DNA of 64,000 nucleotides. It comes from Bradyrhizobium sp. CCBAU 051011. Lineage in GTDB: Bacteria > Pseudomonadota > Alphaproteobacteria > Rhizobiales > Xanthobacteraceae. The stretch lies in NCBI RefSeq assembly GCF_009930815.1, contig NZ_CP022222.1:4630501-4694500 (forward strand), read 5' to 3'. Below are positions 26,439 through 35,475 of the stretch, piece after piece. The notes below the pieces were generated by a model that did no database searches, was not told where the DNA came from, and worked only from the letters and a program-made list of their open reading frames with translations. Position 1 is the first letter of the stretch; every line of letters starts with the position of its first letter. The translations under genes were made by a program, and so were the position numbers.

Positions 26439-27467
26439 ATGGAGCATTATGCCGGAATCGACGTGTCATTGGAATGCTCGAGCGTGTGCGTTGTCGACGC
26501 CAATGGCAAGATCGTGCGCGAGGCCAAGGTGGCGAGCGAGCCGCAAGCCCTAATCGCCTGGTTCGGTTCGCTGGGCTTCGGCCTGGAGCGGATCGGGCTG
26601 GAGGCCGGACCATTGTCGCAATGGCTGTTTGCGGCCATGAAGATAGCCGGCCTTGCCGTGGAACTGCTGGAGACGCGGCACGTGCGGAAGGCGTTCGAGG
26701 CGATGCCGGTCAAGTCGGATCGCAACGATGCCCGCGGCATCGCGCAACTGATGCGGCTGGGCTGGTTCCGGCCAGTGCATTGCAAATCGATGAGTGCGCA
26801 AGAGACCCGATCGCTGCTGACGGCGCGCAAGCTGGTGCAATCGAAGCTTCACGACGTGGAGAACAGTCTGCGCGGGATCCTGCGCGGTTTTGGCCTGAAG
26901 GTTGGCAAGACGACCGGGCAGACGTTCGCGGGACGGATCGAGGAGCTCGTGGCGGGCCACCCGCACCTGCAAACGATCGCCAAGGCGCTGCTAGCGGTGC
27001 GAACAGTGCTGCGGGCCGAGTTCGCAGCCTTCGAGAAGCAGATCCGCAGGATGGTGCGATCCGACATGCAAGCACGGCTGCTGACGTCAGTCCCGGCGGT
27101 CGGCCCAATCGTGGCGCTAACCTATGCCAGCGCGATCGACGATCCAGCCCGGTTCAAATCGTCGAAGCAGGCAGGAGCCCATTTCGGGTTGACCCCGAAG
27201 AAGCATCAATCCGGCGAGACCGACTACACCGGCCGGATCAGCAAGATCGGTGATGCTTCGGTGCGCACGGTGCTTTACGAAGCCGCCAACGTCATGCTGA
27301 CCAAGCCGGTCAAAGGCTGTTCGCAATTGAAGAGCTGGGCCATGCGGATCAAACGGCGCGCCGGCACGAACAAAGCCAAAGTGGCGCTGGCGCGCCGGCT
27401 CGCGGTGATCATGCATCGCATGCTCGCCGACGGAACACCCTTTAACGCCGCTGCTGCCGCAGCCTAA
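26439..27467 (+). CDS. IS110-family DEDD transposase
   Basis: 342 aa from ATG 26439 with AAGGAGAGACGACC upstream; the long open frame reaching back to 25302 is not coding. The RuvC-like DEDD residues can be placed at Asp8 (YAGIDVS), Glu55 (RIGLEAG), Asp94 and Asp97 (KSDRNDARG). The C-terminal transposase_20 domain reads LLTSVPAVGPIVALTYASAI then AGAHFGLTPKKHQSGE and GRISKIGDASVRTVLYEAAN. Length and motifs are complete, so the element may be active. Confidence 0.92.
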   Translation: MEHYAGIDVSLECSSVCVVDANGKIVREAKVASEPQALIAWFGSLGFGLERIGLEAGPLSQWLFAAMKIAGLAVELLETRHVRKAFEAMPVKSDRNDARGIAQLMRLGWFRPVHCKSMSAQETRSLLTARKLVQSKLHDVENSLRGILRGFGLKVGKTTGQTFAGRIEELVAGHPHLQTIAKALLAVRTVLRAEFAAFEKQIRRMVRSDMQARLLTSVPAVGPIVALTYASAIDDPARFKSSKQAGAHFGLTPKKHQSGETDYTGRISKIGDASVRTVLYEAANVMLTKPVKGCSQLKSWAMRIKRRAGTNKAKVALARRLAVIMHRMLADGTPFNAAAAAA

Positions 27468-27720
27468 CAGGAGAGACACAACAGTTTTCGGGCGGGTCAC
27501 AACACCAGGCCTTCTCGAAGCGAAGTCCCTTCGCCGGGACGATGGATCAGGTCAGGCCGTTGCCCACCAGGTCGCCCTCGTGAGCACGCACAACGTAGAT
27601 TGGTCGACCTATCCTCTTCCAACCCCATCAGGTGGCGGCCCTGCGCCGACCCCGTACAGAAGCGAGACCCCGGCGGGCGGACAACGCAAAGGGATTGACT
27701 AATCGAGGCCCGTTACAGAA

Positions 27721-27808
27721 GGGTGGGCAAAGCGCAAGCGTGCCCACCATCAAGCAGCACGATCGGTGATAGATGGTGGGCACGTCGCTAGCGCTCCTTT
27801 GCCCACCC
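27721..27808. repeat. Palindromic repeat family A, copy next to the IS end
   Basis: Outer arms GGGTGGGCAAA / TTTGCCCACCC and inner GTGCCCACCAT / ATGGTGGGCAC, as in the copies at 8996 and 41468. It starts five bases after the proposed right end of the IS. Confidence 0.75.
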
Positions 27809-27829
27809 TAGGGAGTCCGAGTTGATTTG

Positions 27830-28310
27830 CTCCGCGCGCAAGCCAAATATGAACGCGCAACTGCGCCACCTGGCCCGGCAGGCAAATCACTTCTGGTTTT
27901 CAGAAATTGTGTCAAGGCCGTGAATCAAAAATATTCCGCTTTCGTTCTCACCCAAATCAGTCGCATAACTCCGCCCGTCTCACGGCAAGATGAGGGGCGT
28001 TGGCCATCGTCACGAACGTGCGGTGAGATGCGATGGACGCTGATGGCGCGCTCGACGTACGCGCGAAGCGTACGGCGAAGTCGTGTGGTTCGGGCGCCGC
28101 GGTGCTGGCGTTAAGTTTCACGAATTATCTCGTGGAGCGACGGAGGCAAAAGAGCCGTTCTCCGGGAAGAGCACGAAGTAAGCCGTAAAGCCATTGCGCA
28201 GGGAAGGCCGGAGTGTTTCCGCTGTACCTGTATGCTCGTGTGCGTTTTTTGCTATGCGTAATGGCACACGAGACCTCGGGTGCAGCAAGCACCCGGTCTT
28301 CCCTGCGCCC
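27830..28310. repeat. Non-coding conserved-element candidate (about 480 bp)
   Basis: No convincing gene is present; the longest frame (27827-28114) is Arg/Ser-rich without family text. Phrases such as CTTTCGTTCTCACCCAAATC and CGCATAACTCCGCCCGTCTC, and the terminal hairpin GGGTGC-AGCAA-GCACCC near 28278-28294, are ones I recall recurring in Bradyrhizobiaceae genomes. That is memory, not a search. It could be a dispersed non-autonomous element or a structured RNA. Confidence 0.45.
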
Positions 28311-28383
28311 TCACAATGAGAGGGCGGGAAAGAAGATACAAACCTCGGGCGATCAGCGTCGCGAGATCGCGAAACTATGTCCA

Positions 28384-28464
28384 CGTCATTGCGAGCGCAG
28401 CGAAGCAATCCATTGTCACCACGTACGCGGATAGATGGATTGCTTCGCTGCGCTCGCAATGACG
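28384..28464. repeat. Long palindromic repeat family B, copy 2
   Basis: The 30-bp arms (28384-28413 and 28435-28464) are identical to those of the copy at 24829, with an unrelated 21-bp loop. Conserved arms with a variable loop point to selection on, or recent spread of, the hairpin. Confidence 0.8.
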
Positions 28465-28556
28465 GGGAGGGTGCATCGCCAAGCATCCATCCCCTCGCCC
28501 TGAGGAGGCCGCGCAGCGGCCGTCTCGAAGGGCGGGGCCACCAGCGGGCCCTCACG

Positions 28557-29018
28557 TTACACCGGCAGCGCGATCGAATATTTCACCTGGCTCAGCGCAA
28601 AGCTGGACTCGATCGAGGCAACGCCATCCAGCCGCGTCAGCTTGTTCTTCAGGAATGCTTCGTAGGAGGAAAGATCAGCCGCAACGACGCGCAGGAGGTA
28701 ATCGCGGTTGCCGGTCATCAGGTAGCACTCCAGCACCTCGTCCCATTTCGAAATCGCCTTGGCAAAGCGGTTGAGGTCTTCCTCCTTCTGCCGCGCCAGC
28801 TTGATCGAGATGAAGACGCTGACGTGCAAGCCCAACGATTTCTGGTCGACGGTCGCGATATAGCGGGTGATGACGCCGCGCTCCTCCAGAAGTTTCACGC
28901 GGCGATGGCAGGGCGATACCGACAGGCCGACCTTGTCGGCGAGCTCCTGCATGGTCATGCGGCTGTCGGATTGCAGCAGGCCGAGGATCTTGCGGTCGAT
29001 GGCGTCGAGGGACGGCAT
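28557..29018 (-). CDS. Lrp/AsnC-family transcriptional regulator
   Basis: 153 aa from ATG 29018. The helix-turn-helix is MPSLDAIDRKILGLLQSDSR then LADKVGLSVSPCHRRVKLLE. The C-terminal RAM domain includes CYLMTGNRDYLLRVVAADLS. Lrp proteins bind amino acids and often control one divergent target. Here the target is the E1-type enzyme 137 bp away; the pair resembles MdeR/MdeB of pseudomonads, where the regulator responds to methionine degradation. A perfect 12-bp palindrome lies in the shared promoter gap. Confidence 0.88.
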   Translation of the reverse strand: MPSLDAIDRKILGLLQSDSRMTMQELADKVGLSVSPCHRRVKLLEERGVITRYIATVDQKSLGLHVSVFISIKLARQKEEDLNRFAKAISKWDEVLECYLMTGNRDYLLRVVAADLSSYEAFLKNKLTRLDGVASIESSFALSQVKYSIALPV

Positions 29019-29060
29019 TGGGATGAACTCGTGGTTTTGGGGGCGATTGTGGTAAACTAT

Positions 29061-29072
29061 CCCAATATTGGG
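29061..29072. promoter_or_regulatory. Palindrome CCCAATATTGGG, candidate Lrp operator
   Basis: A perfect 12-bp palindrome in the 137-bp gap between the divergent Lrp gene and the E1 gene, 43 bp upstream of the regulator's start codon. Size and AT-rich centre are plausible for an AsnC/Lrp site; binding is inferred. Confidence 0.45.
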
Positions 29073-29155
29073 CGGTATGTCGCAGCAAATTGAGAATTTT
29101 GGTGTCCTGCCGCCCGCTAAAATCGGCGCATACTGAACGCCTCCGGAGCATGGCC

Positions 29156-31522
29156 ATGCCGATCGAGCCCGCACGCCTGGAAACGCTGACCGCGCTGGCG
29201 CGCAAGGTGTTGTGGCTGTCGTCGTGGACCATCCATCACGCCAACCATGTCAGGCCCAATAGCGACGGGTTGAAGGTCGGCGGCCATCAGGCTTCGTCCG
29301 CCTCGCTCGCCAACATCATGTCGGCGCTGTACTTCTCCGTGCTCCGTCCGCAGGACCGCGTCGCGGTGAAGCCGCATGCAAGCCCGGTGTTTCACAGCAT
29401 CCAGTATCTGTTCGGACACCAGACTCGCGAAAAACTGGAAAATTTCCGCGGCTACAAGGGCGCGCAGTCCTACCCATCGCGCACCAAGGATGCCGACGAC
29501 GTCGATTTCTCCACCGGATCGGTTGGCCTCGGTGTCGCGCAAACGCTGTTCTCCTCGCTGGTGCAGGATTACGTCACCGCCCATGGCTGGATGAAGGACC
29601 GGCCCGAGGGGCGGATGATCGCGCTGGTCGGCGACGCCGAGATGGACGAGGGAAACATCTTCGAGGCGCTGCTGGAGGGGTGGAAGCACGCACTGCGCAA
29701 CACCTGGTGGATCGTCGACTATAACCGCCAAAGCCTGGACGCCGTGGTGCGCGAAGGGCTGTGGGAGAAGTTCGAGACCATGTTCCGCAATTTCGGCTGG
29801 GACGTGGTGATCGTGAAATACGGCCGCCTGATGCAGGCGGCGTTCGCCGAACCCGGCGGCGAAGCCTTGAGGCGCTGGATCGACAATTGCCCGAACCAGA
29901 TGTATGCGGCGCTGTGCTTCCAGGGCGGGGCGGCGTTCCGCAAACATCTGCAGGACGACATCGGCGATCAGGGACAGGTGTCGCAACTGATCGACCGTCG
30001 CAGCGACGAAGAGTTGCTGGCGCTGATGTCCAACCTCGGCGGCCATGACATGGCCAGCATGATCGAGGCATTTGAATCGATCGATCACGACCGTCCGGTC
30101 TGCTTCATCGCCTACACCATCAAGGGCGTCGGCCTGCCGATGCAGGGCCACAAGGACAATCACGCCGGCCTGATGACGGTGGCGCAGATGGAGAAGTGGC
30201 GCGGCGCGCAGAACATCCGTCCCGGCCACGAATGGGACAAGTTCGAAGGCTTGTCGCAGGCGCCCGCCGAACTCGAAGCATTTTTGGCGGCAGCGCCCTT
30301 CAATCAGGAAGGCCGCCGCCGTCTCACCGCTGACGTCATCGACGTGCCGCAACAGCTCACCTTCAAGCCGGCGGCGCAGATGTCGACGCAGCAGGGCTTT
30401 GGGCTGGTGCTCAACGAGCTCGCGCGTGGCGACACCGAACTGGCCGCGCGCATCGTCACCGCGTCGCCCGACGTCACGGTGTCGACCAATCTCGGCGCCT
30501 GGGTCAACCGCCGCGGGCTGTTTGCCAAGGCCGAAAACCACGACCTGTTCCGGCAGGAGAAAATCCCGTCCGCCTACACCTGGGAATTTTCGCCGAAGGG
30601 ACAGCACCTTGAACTCGGCATCGCCGAGATGAACCTGTTCATCATGCTATCGGCGCTGGGGCTGTCGCATCAGATCAACGGCGAGCGGCTGCTGCCGGTC
30701 GGCACGCTGTACGATCCCTTCATCGAGCGCGGTCTCGATGCGCTGAACTATGCCTGCTACCAGGATGCGCGCTTCATGGTGGTGGCGACGCCATCCGGCA
30801 TTACGCTGGCGCCGGAAGGCGGCGCGCACCAGTCGATCGCGACGCCGCTGATCGGCATGGCGCAGGATGGGCTGGCCTCGTTCGAGCCGGCTTTCGTCGA
30901 TGAACTCGCCGCGATCATGGGGTGGGGTTTTCGTCACATGCAGCGCGAAGGCGGCGAGGGCGGTTCGGTCTATCTGCGGCTGTCGACGCGCACCATCGAT
31001 CAGCCGCAGCGGATCATGACGCCGGACCTGCAACGGGACATCACCGAGGGTGCCTACTGGCTGCGCCAGCCGGGACCGAACTGCGATATCGTGATCGCCT
31101 ATACCGGCGCGGTGGCGCCGGAGGCGATCGAGGCGGTGGGCTTCATCGGTGAAAGCCACCGCGACGTTGGTTTACTGGCGGTAACCTCTGCCGATCGGCT
31201 GCATGCCGGATGGTCCGCGGCGCGGAATTTGCGCCGTGACCGCCGTGGCATCCAGCATCTCAGCCACATCGAAAAACTGCTGGCGCCGCTCGGCCGCGAC
31301 TGCGGCATCGTGACCGTGATCGATGGCCATCCGGCCGCGCTCGGCTGGCTCGGCAGTGTCCGCGGTCACCGCCTTGAGGCGCTCGGCGTCGAGCAGTTCG
31401 GCCAGACAGGCACCATTGGCGACCTCTACCGCCACTACGGCATCGACGCCAACGCCATCATCGACGCCGCCGAAAGCCTCACGGTCGGCGCGCCGGTGCG
31501 GCACCGGAAGACAGCGGTGTGA
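29156..31522 (+). CDS. Homodimeric-type pyruvate/2-oxoacid dehydrogenase E1 (AceE/MdeB-like transketolase)
   Basis: 788 aa. ATG 29156 is chosen because GGAG lies seven bases upstream; ATG 29150 sits too close to it. The thiamine-diphosphate motif is ALVGDAEMDEGNIFEALLEG, ending in VDYNRQSLD (GDxE...N pattern), with HHANHVRPNSDGLKVGGHQA near the N-terminus and LPVGTLYDPFIERGLDALNY in the pyrimidine-binding domain. No E2 or E3 gene is adjacent. MdeB of Pseudomonas, a 2-oxobutyrate dehydrogenase E1, has this size and an Lrp neighbour; the methionine lyase partner is missing here. The substrate is inferred only. Confidence 0.78.
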   Translation: MPIEPARLETLTALARKVLWLSSWTIHHANHVRPNSDGLKVGGHQASSASLANIMSALYFSVLRPQDRVAVKPHASPVFHSIQYLFGHQTREKLENFRGYKGAQSYPSRTKDADDVDFSTGSVGLGVAQTLFSSLVQDYVTAHGWMKDRPEGRMIALVGDAEMDEGNIFEALLEGWKHALRNTWWIVDYNRQSLDAVVREGLWEKFETMFRNFGWDVVIVKYGRLMQAAFAEPGGEALRRWIDNCPNQMYAALCFQGGAAFRKHLQDDIGDQGQVSQLIDRRSDEELLALMSNLGGHDMASMIEAFESIDHDRPVCFIAYTIKGVGLPMQGHKDNHAGLMTVAQMEKWRGAQNIRPGHEWDKFEGLSQAPAELEAFLAAAPFNQEGRRRLTADVIDVPQQLTFKPAAQMSTQQGFGLVLNELARGDTELAARIVTASPDVTVSTNLGAWVNRRGLFAKAENHDLFRQEKIPSAYTWEFSPKGQHLELGIAEMNLFIMLSALGLSHQINGERLLPVGTLYDPFIERGLDALNYACYQDARFMVVATPSGITLAPEGGAHQSIATPLIGMAQDGLASFEPAFVDELAAIMGWGFRHMQREGGEGGSVYLRLSTRTIDQPQRIMTPDLQRDITEGAYWLRQPGPNCDIVIAYTGAVAPEAIEAVGFIGESHRDVGLLAVTSADRLHAGWSAARNLRRDRRGIQHLSHIEKLLAPLGRDCGIVTVIDGHPAALGWLGSVRGHRLEALGVEQFGQTGTIGDLYRHYGIDANAIIDAAESLTVGAPVRHRKTAV

Positions 31523-31546
31523 GGTCTGATGCGAGAATTCCGCTGC

Positions 31547-31742
31547 CGCGCCACCCCCACCCCAACCCTCCCCCACAAGTGCGGGAGAGGGGGCGCACCG
31601 CGGGGCTTGATGGCGAGCGCGCGTAACATTTGAATTGATTGAAGTTGCGTCTAGCTGCTGCGTTGAATTTTCACTCGCTATCGCAGCGGGTGTCTCCCTC
31701 TCCCGCTTGCGGGGGAGGGCCGGGGTGGGGGGTCTCTCCGCA
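31547..31742. repeat. Dispersed palindromic repeats, family C
   Basis: CCCCCACCCCAACCCTCCCC near 31552 and CTCTCCCGCTTGCGGGGGAG near 31697 are inverted family C boxes, arranged around about 100 bp of unrelated sequence. The gap 31523-31917 contains no other gene. Confidence 0.6.
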
Positions 31743-31917
31743 CGGGCAGACGATGTTGAGGAGCACCTTGCCACCGCCACGCCGGTAACCTTATATCCAG
31801 CGCCTGCCGCATCGCGGCACCCCGCATATGGCGGGTTCAACTGCCCTGGCTTTCGTGCAAGGATGCCTGCCGAACGCTTCCGTTCCCCTCCATTGCTTCG
31901 AGATAAAGAGGTTTCCG

Positions 31918-33348
31918 ATGGTCAATCGCATGCAATTCTACATCGATGGCGCCTGGGTCGATCCCGCCGTCAAGAAGTCCACCCCCGTCGTTAATCCGGC
32001 GACCGAAGAAGCGATGTATGAAGTTGCGCTCGGCTCCAAGGCCGATGTCGACAAGGCGGTAGCCGCCGCCAAGCGCGCCTTCGTGACCTATTCGCAGACC
32101 AGCCGCGAGGAGCGCGTTGCGCTCTTGGAAAAGATCATCGCGATCTACAAGGGCCGCATGAAGGACATCGGCGCCGCCGTGTCCGACGAAATGGGCGCGC
32201 CGCTGCCGATGGCAGAAAAGCTGCAGGCCGGTGCTGGCCTGGGCCACATCATGTCGACGCTGGAAGTCCTGAAGAACTATCACTTCGAAGAGACGCTCCC
32301 CTCCGCTGTCGTGGTGCGCGAGCCGGTCGGCGTCGTCGGCATGATCACGCCCTGGAATTGGCCGCTGAACCAGATCGCCTGCAAGGTCGCGCCCGCGCTC
32401 GCCGCCGGCTGCACCATGATCCTCAAACCCTCGGAATTCACCCCGACCTCGGCGCTGATCTTCGCAGAGATCCTGCATGAAGCGGGCGTGCCGAAGGGCG
32501 TGTTCAACCTCGTCAATGGTCTCGGCCCCGAAGTCGGCGCCGCGATGGCCGAGCATCCCGACATCGACATGATCTCGTTCACCGGCTCGACCCGCGCCGG
32601 GGTCGACGTTGCCAAGCGTGCTGCGCCGACCGTGAAGCGTGTCAGCCAGGAACTCGGCGGCAAGTCGCCGAACGTCATCCTCGAAGGCGCCGACCTCACT
32701 AAGGCCGTCACCGGCGGCGTGATGCACATGTTCAACAACTCCGGCCAATCGTGCAACGCACCGTCGCGGATGATCGTGCCGCTGTCGAAGATGAAGGAAG
32801 TCGCCGCCATTGCGAAGGGCGTCGCCGACAAGACCAAGGCCGGCGATCCCCGCGCCGAAGGCACCACCATCGGCCCCGTGGTCAATCGCGGCCAGTGGGA
32901 CAAGATCCAGGCGCTGATCCAGAAGGGCATCGATGAAGGCGCTACGCTCGTCGCCGGCGGTCCCGGTCTCCCCGAGGGCGTCAACAAGGGCTTCTACGTC
33001 CGCCCGACCATCTTCGCCGACGTCACCAACGAGATGACGATCGCCCGCGAAGAAATCTTCGGACCAGTGCTGACAATCATCGGCGCCAAGGATGAAGCCG
33101 ATGCGGTGAAGATCGCCAACGACACGCCCTACGGTCTCGCCGGTTACGTCTCGGGCGATACGGTGGAAAGCGCGCGCCGCGTGGCCAAGCAGATCCGCGC
33201 CGGAAACATCAACCTGCAGGGCGTGCCGAACGACCGCACCGCGCCGTTCGGCGGCTACAAGCAGTCCGGCAACGGCCGCGAATGGGGCAAGTATGGCCTC
33301 GAGGAATATCTCGAGGTGAAGGCGGTCGCCGGCTACAACGCGGCGTAA
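31918..33348 (+). CDS. NAD(P)-dependent aldehyde dehydrogenase
   Basis: 476 aa from ATG 31918 with AAAGAGG upstream. The fold is complete: VGVVGMITPWNWPLNQ (cofactor loop), SFTGSTRAG, the catalytic glutamate in QELGGKSPNVI, and the catalytic cysteine in NNSGQSCNAPSRM. The C-terminal FGGYKQSGNGREWGKYGLEE is typical of the betaine/phenylacetaldehyde-type ALDH branch. It oxidises an aldehyde to the acid in the cytoplasm; substrate unassigned. Alone in its transcription unit, with an intrinsic terminator downstream. Confidence 0.92.
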   Translation: MVNRMQFYIDGAWVDPAVKKSTPVVNPATEEAMYEVALGSKADVDKAVAAAKRAFVTYSQTSREERVALLEKIIAIYKGRMKDIGAAVSDEMGAPLPMAEKLQAGAGLGHIMSTLEVLKNYHFEETLPSAVVVREPVGVVGMITPWNWPLNQIACKVAPALAAGCTMILKPSEFTPTSALIFAEILHEAGVPKGVFNLVNGLGPEVGAAMAEHPDIDMISFTGSTRAGVDVAKRAAPTVKRVSQELGGKSPNVILEGADLTKAVTGGVMHMFNNSGQSCNAPSRMIVPLSKMKEVAAIAKGVADKTKAGDPRAEGTTIGPVVNRGQWDKIQALIQKGIDEGATLVAGGPGLPEGVNKGFYVRPTIFADVTNEMTIAREEIFGPVLTIIGAKDEADAVKIANDTPYGLAGYVSGDTVESARRVAKQIRAGNINLQGVPNDRTAPFGGYKQSGNGREWGKYGLEEYLEVKAVAGYNAA

Positions 33349-33380
33349 ATTGATGCGGCGCTCGCGCCGTTCATGAAAGG

Positions 33381-33413
33381 TGCCGGCTGCGGAACCGCGG
33401 CCGGCATTTTTTT
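33381..33413 (+). terminator. Rho-independent terminator after the aldehyde dehydrogenase gene
   Basis: TGCCGGC (33381-33387) pairs with GCCGGCA (33400-33406), extended inward by GCGG/CCGC around an AA loop, and is followed directly by seven T residues (33407-33413). It is the clearest intrinsic terminator I found in the window. Confidence 0.85.
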
Positions 33414-33499
33414 GACCAGAATCGTCGTCAGGCTGAACTCGGCGTCAATGCGCAAGCCGACAATGGCGACGACGCAATAAGAAAAGATGGAGGATGGCC

Positions 33500-34390
33500 G
33501 TGAGGAAAATCGTCGTTGCGCTGATCGCGCTATTGCCGCTTGCCGGGACAGTGCAGGCTCAGACCGTCAAGGATCTGCTCGAAACCCTCAAGGTCAAGTG
33601 GAACACGCCGACCGAGCCGTTCAAGATGATCGGTAACGTCTATTACGTCGGAACCGACGGCCTGGCGTCCTACCTGATCACGTCGCCGCAGGGCCACATC
33701 CTGGTCGATACGGTGATGCCGGACGCAACCTCGCAGATCAAGGCGAGCATCGAAAAACTCGGCTTCAAGATCACCGACATCAAATACCTCCTCAACACCC
33801 ACGCCCATATTGACCACACCGGCGGCCTTGCCGAAATGAAGCAGGCCAGCGGCGCGCAGATGATCGCGGGCGAAGCCGACAAGCCGTTGCTCGAAGGTGG
33901 CTACTATCCGGGCGCGCAGGAAGAGACGGTGCTCAATTTCCCGCCGGTGAAGGTGGACCGCACGGTACGCGAGGGCGATAAGGTCACGGTCGGTGATGTC
34001 ACGCTGACCGCCCGCGAAACTCCCGGCCATTCACCGGGCTGCACGAGCTGGGAATTCTCGGTGAAGGACGGCGATGCGACGCGCTCGGTGCTCATCTTCT
34101 GCAGCGGCACCGTGGCGCTGAACCGCCTCGCCCCCAATCCGACCTATTCCGGGATCGTCGCCGATTACCGGAGGACGTTCGCGCGGGCCAAGGACATGAA
34201 GGTGGATGTGCTGCTCGCGCCGCATCCGGAAATGTACAGGATGCAGGACAAGCGTGCCATGATTTCGGATGGCGCGCCCAGTCCGTTCGTCAATCCAGGC
34301 GAGTTCAACGCCTACGCGGCGACGCTGGAGAAGGCGTTTGAAGACGCGCTCGCGAAGCAAACCGCCGCCGCACAGGAAAAGAAGGGCTGA
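33500..34390 (+). CDS. Subclass B3 metallo-beta-lactamase, BJP-1-like
   Basis: 296 aa using GTG 33500, which sits seven bases after GGAGG; ATG 33494 overlaps that site. A signal peptide ends near VQAQ (residue 20). Zinc ligands are all present: His101, His103, Asp105 and His106 in THAHIDHTGG, a histidine in TPGHSPGCTSW, and one in LAPHPEMY. Text and length match BJP-1 of Bradyrhizobium as I remember it (GERDKPLLEGGYYPG versus GEADKPLLEGGYYPG here). It is likely a periplasmic enzyme that hydrolyses carbapenems and other beta-lactams; activity in this protein is untested. Confidence 0.9.
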   Translation: MRKIVVALIALLPLAGTVQAQTVKDLLETLKVKWNTPTEPFKMIGNVYYVGTDGLASYLITSPQGHILVDTVMPDATSQIKASIEKLGFKITDIKYLLNTHAHIDHTGGLAEMKQASGAQMIAGEADKPLLEGGYYPGAQEETVLNFPPVKVDRTVREGDKVTVGDVTLTARETPGHSPGCTSWEFSVKDGDATRSVLIFCSGTVALNRLAPNPTYSGIVADYRRTFARAKDMKVDVLLAPHPEMYRMQDKRAMISDGAPSPFVNPGEFNAYAATLEKAFEDALAKQTAAAQEKKG

Positions 34391-34412
34391 ATTGACGCTG
34401 GGGCGCGCGAGC

Positions 34413-35381
34413 CTATCCGCCCGGCGCGCCCTGCGTGTTCACATAGAGCGCGTAGATCGACTGGCTCGCGGCCATGAAAAGGCGGTTGCGTTTCACGCCG
34501 CCGAAACAGAGGTTGGCGCAGCGCTCGGGCAGCGCGATGCGGCCGATCATGACGCCGTCGGGGGCGAACACCACGACGCCATCGAGCTCGGGATCGCCCA
34601 TGCCCCAGCCGCACCAGAGATTGCCGTCGATATCTATTCGAAAACCGTCGGGCGTGCCCGGGCCGGCATCGACAAACACGCGCTTGCTGGAAAGCTTGTC
34701 GCCGGATGGCGAGACGTCATAGGCAAGGATCTTGCGGTTGGGCACGCCGCGGGATTCGATGATGTAGAGAATCTTCTCGTCCGGCGAGAAGGCGAGCCCG
34801 TTCGGCCCCAGCACGCCTTCGGCGACGATGCTGGCCTTGCCGGTCGCGGCATCGAGACGAAAGACATTGGCGTCGATTTCGGGCTCGGCCTTGTAGCCCT
34901 CGTAATTGCCGAGCAGACCGAAAGTCGGATCGGTGAACCAGATCGAGCCGTCGGATTTGACGACGACGTCGTTGGGCGAGTTCAGCCGCTTGCCGTCGAA
35001 GGAATCGATCAGCACCGTGATCGAGCCGTCATATTCGGTGCGGGTCACGCGGCGGCCGCCATGCTCGCAGGTGACGAGCCGTCCCTGCCGATCGCGGGTA
35101 TTGCCGTTGGCGAAGTTCGACGGCTTGCGGAAGATGCTGACCGCGCCGGTCTCCTCCTCCCACTTGATGATGCGCTGGTTCGGGATGTCGCTACACAAGA
35201 GATAGCGCCCGTCACCGAACCACACCGGGCCTTCGGCCCAGCGCAGGCCGGTGGTCAGCCGTTCCACGGACGAGAGCTTCAACCAATACTTCTCGAAGCG
35301 CGGATCGAGTGCACGGATGGCCGGATCAGGGTAATAGGTAGCCGGGCGCCAGCCGGCTGAATGCGATGCTGCATCGGACAT
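34413..35381 (-). CDS. SMP-30/gluconolactonase-family protein
   Basis: 322 aa from ATG 35381. Six-bladed propeller text of the family is clear: GLRWAEGPVWFGDGRYLLCS, then FANGNTRDRQGRLVTCEHG, LNSPNDVVVKSDGSIWFTDP, EGVLGPNGLAFSPDEKILYI and PDGFRIDIDGNLWCGWG, which contribute the metal-binding Glu, Asn and Asp. It hydrolyses a sugar lactone. It is divergent from the uronate-dehydrogenase-like gene, which would produce such a lactone, so the two probably act in sequence. Confidence 0.88.
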   Translation of the reverse strand: MSDAASHSAGWRPATYYPDPAIRALDPRFEKYWLKLSSVERLTTGLRWAEGPVWFGDGRYLLCSDIPNQRIIKWEEETGAVSIFRKPSNFANGNTRDRQGRLVTCEHGGRRVTRTEYDGSITVLIDSFDGKRLNSPNDVVVKSDGSIWFTDPTFGLLGNYEGYKAEPEIDANVFRLDAATGKASIVAEGVLGPNGLAFSPDEKILYIIESRGVPNRKILAYDVSPSGDKLSSKRVFVDAGPGTPDGFRIDIDGNLWCGWGMGDPELDGVVVFAPDGVMIGRIALPERCANLCFGGVKRNRLFMAASQSIYALYVNTQGAPGG

Positions 35382-35475
35382 TTGCTGTTCTCGTTGGTGC
35401 GTTCCCAGAGCGTTTGGGTTAGCTATCATTACCTGCTAATGACCGCAAATCGGTTGCGAGACCAAGAGGAAACAA

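Larger units (their letters stand above)
26274..27716 (+). mobile_element. IS110-family insertion sequence
   Basis: About 1.44 kb. It holds a DEDD transposase gene with a structured non-coding region upstream and about 250 bp non-coding downstream. GTAACGGGCC at 26274-26283 and its complement GGCCCGTTAC at 27707-27716 form a 10-bp inverted pair that brackets the element. IS110 elements often lack true terminal repeats, so these may mark the ends or be coincidental. No target duplication was recognised. It lies between the DJ-1-like gene and a repeat cluster, and no gene is visibly interrupted. Confidence 0.65.

Noticed and set aside
27827..28114. 95-codon ORF next to the IS
   Set aside because: Arg/Ser-rich, no ribosome site, and it lies in a probable dispersed non-coding element.
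24829..28464. Possible CRISPR array from repeated 30-bp text
   Set aside because: Copies are isolated palindromes thousands of bases apart with no regular spacers or cas genes.
29117..30607. 496-codon minus-strand frame inside the E1 gene
   Set aside because: The plus-strand E1 protein has full cofactor motifs; the antisense text has none.
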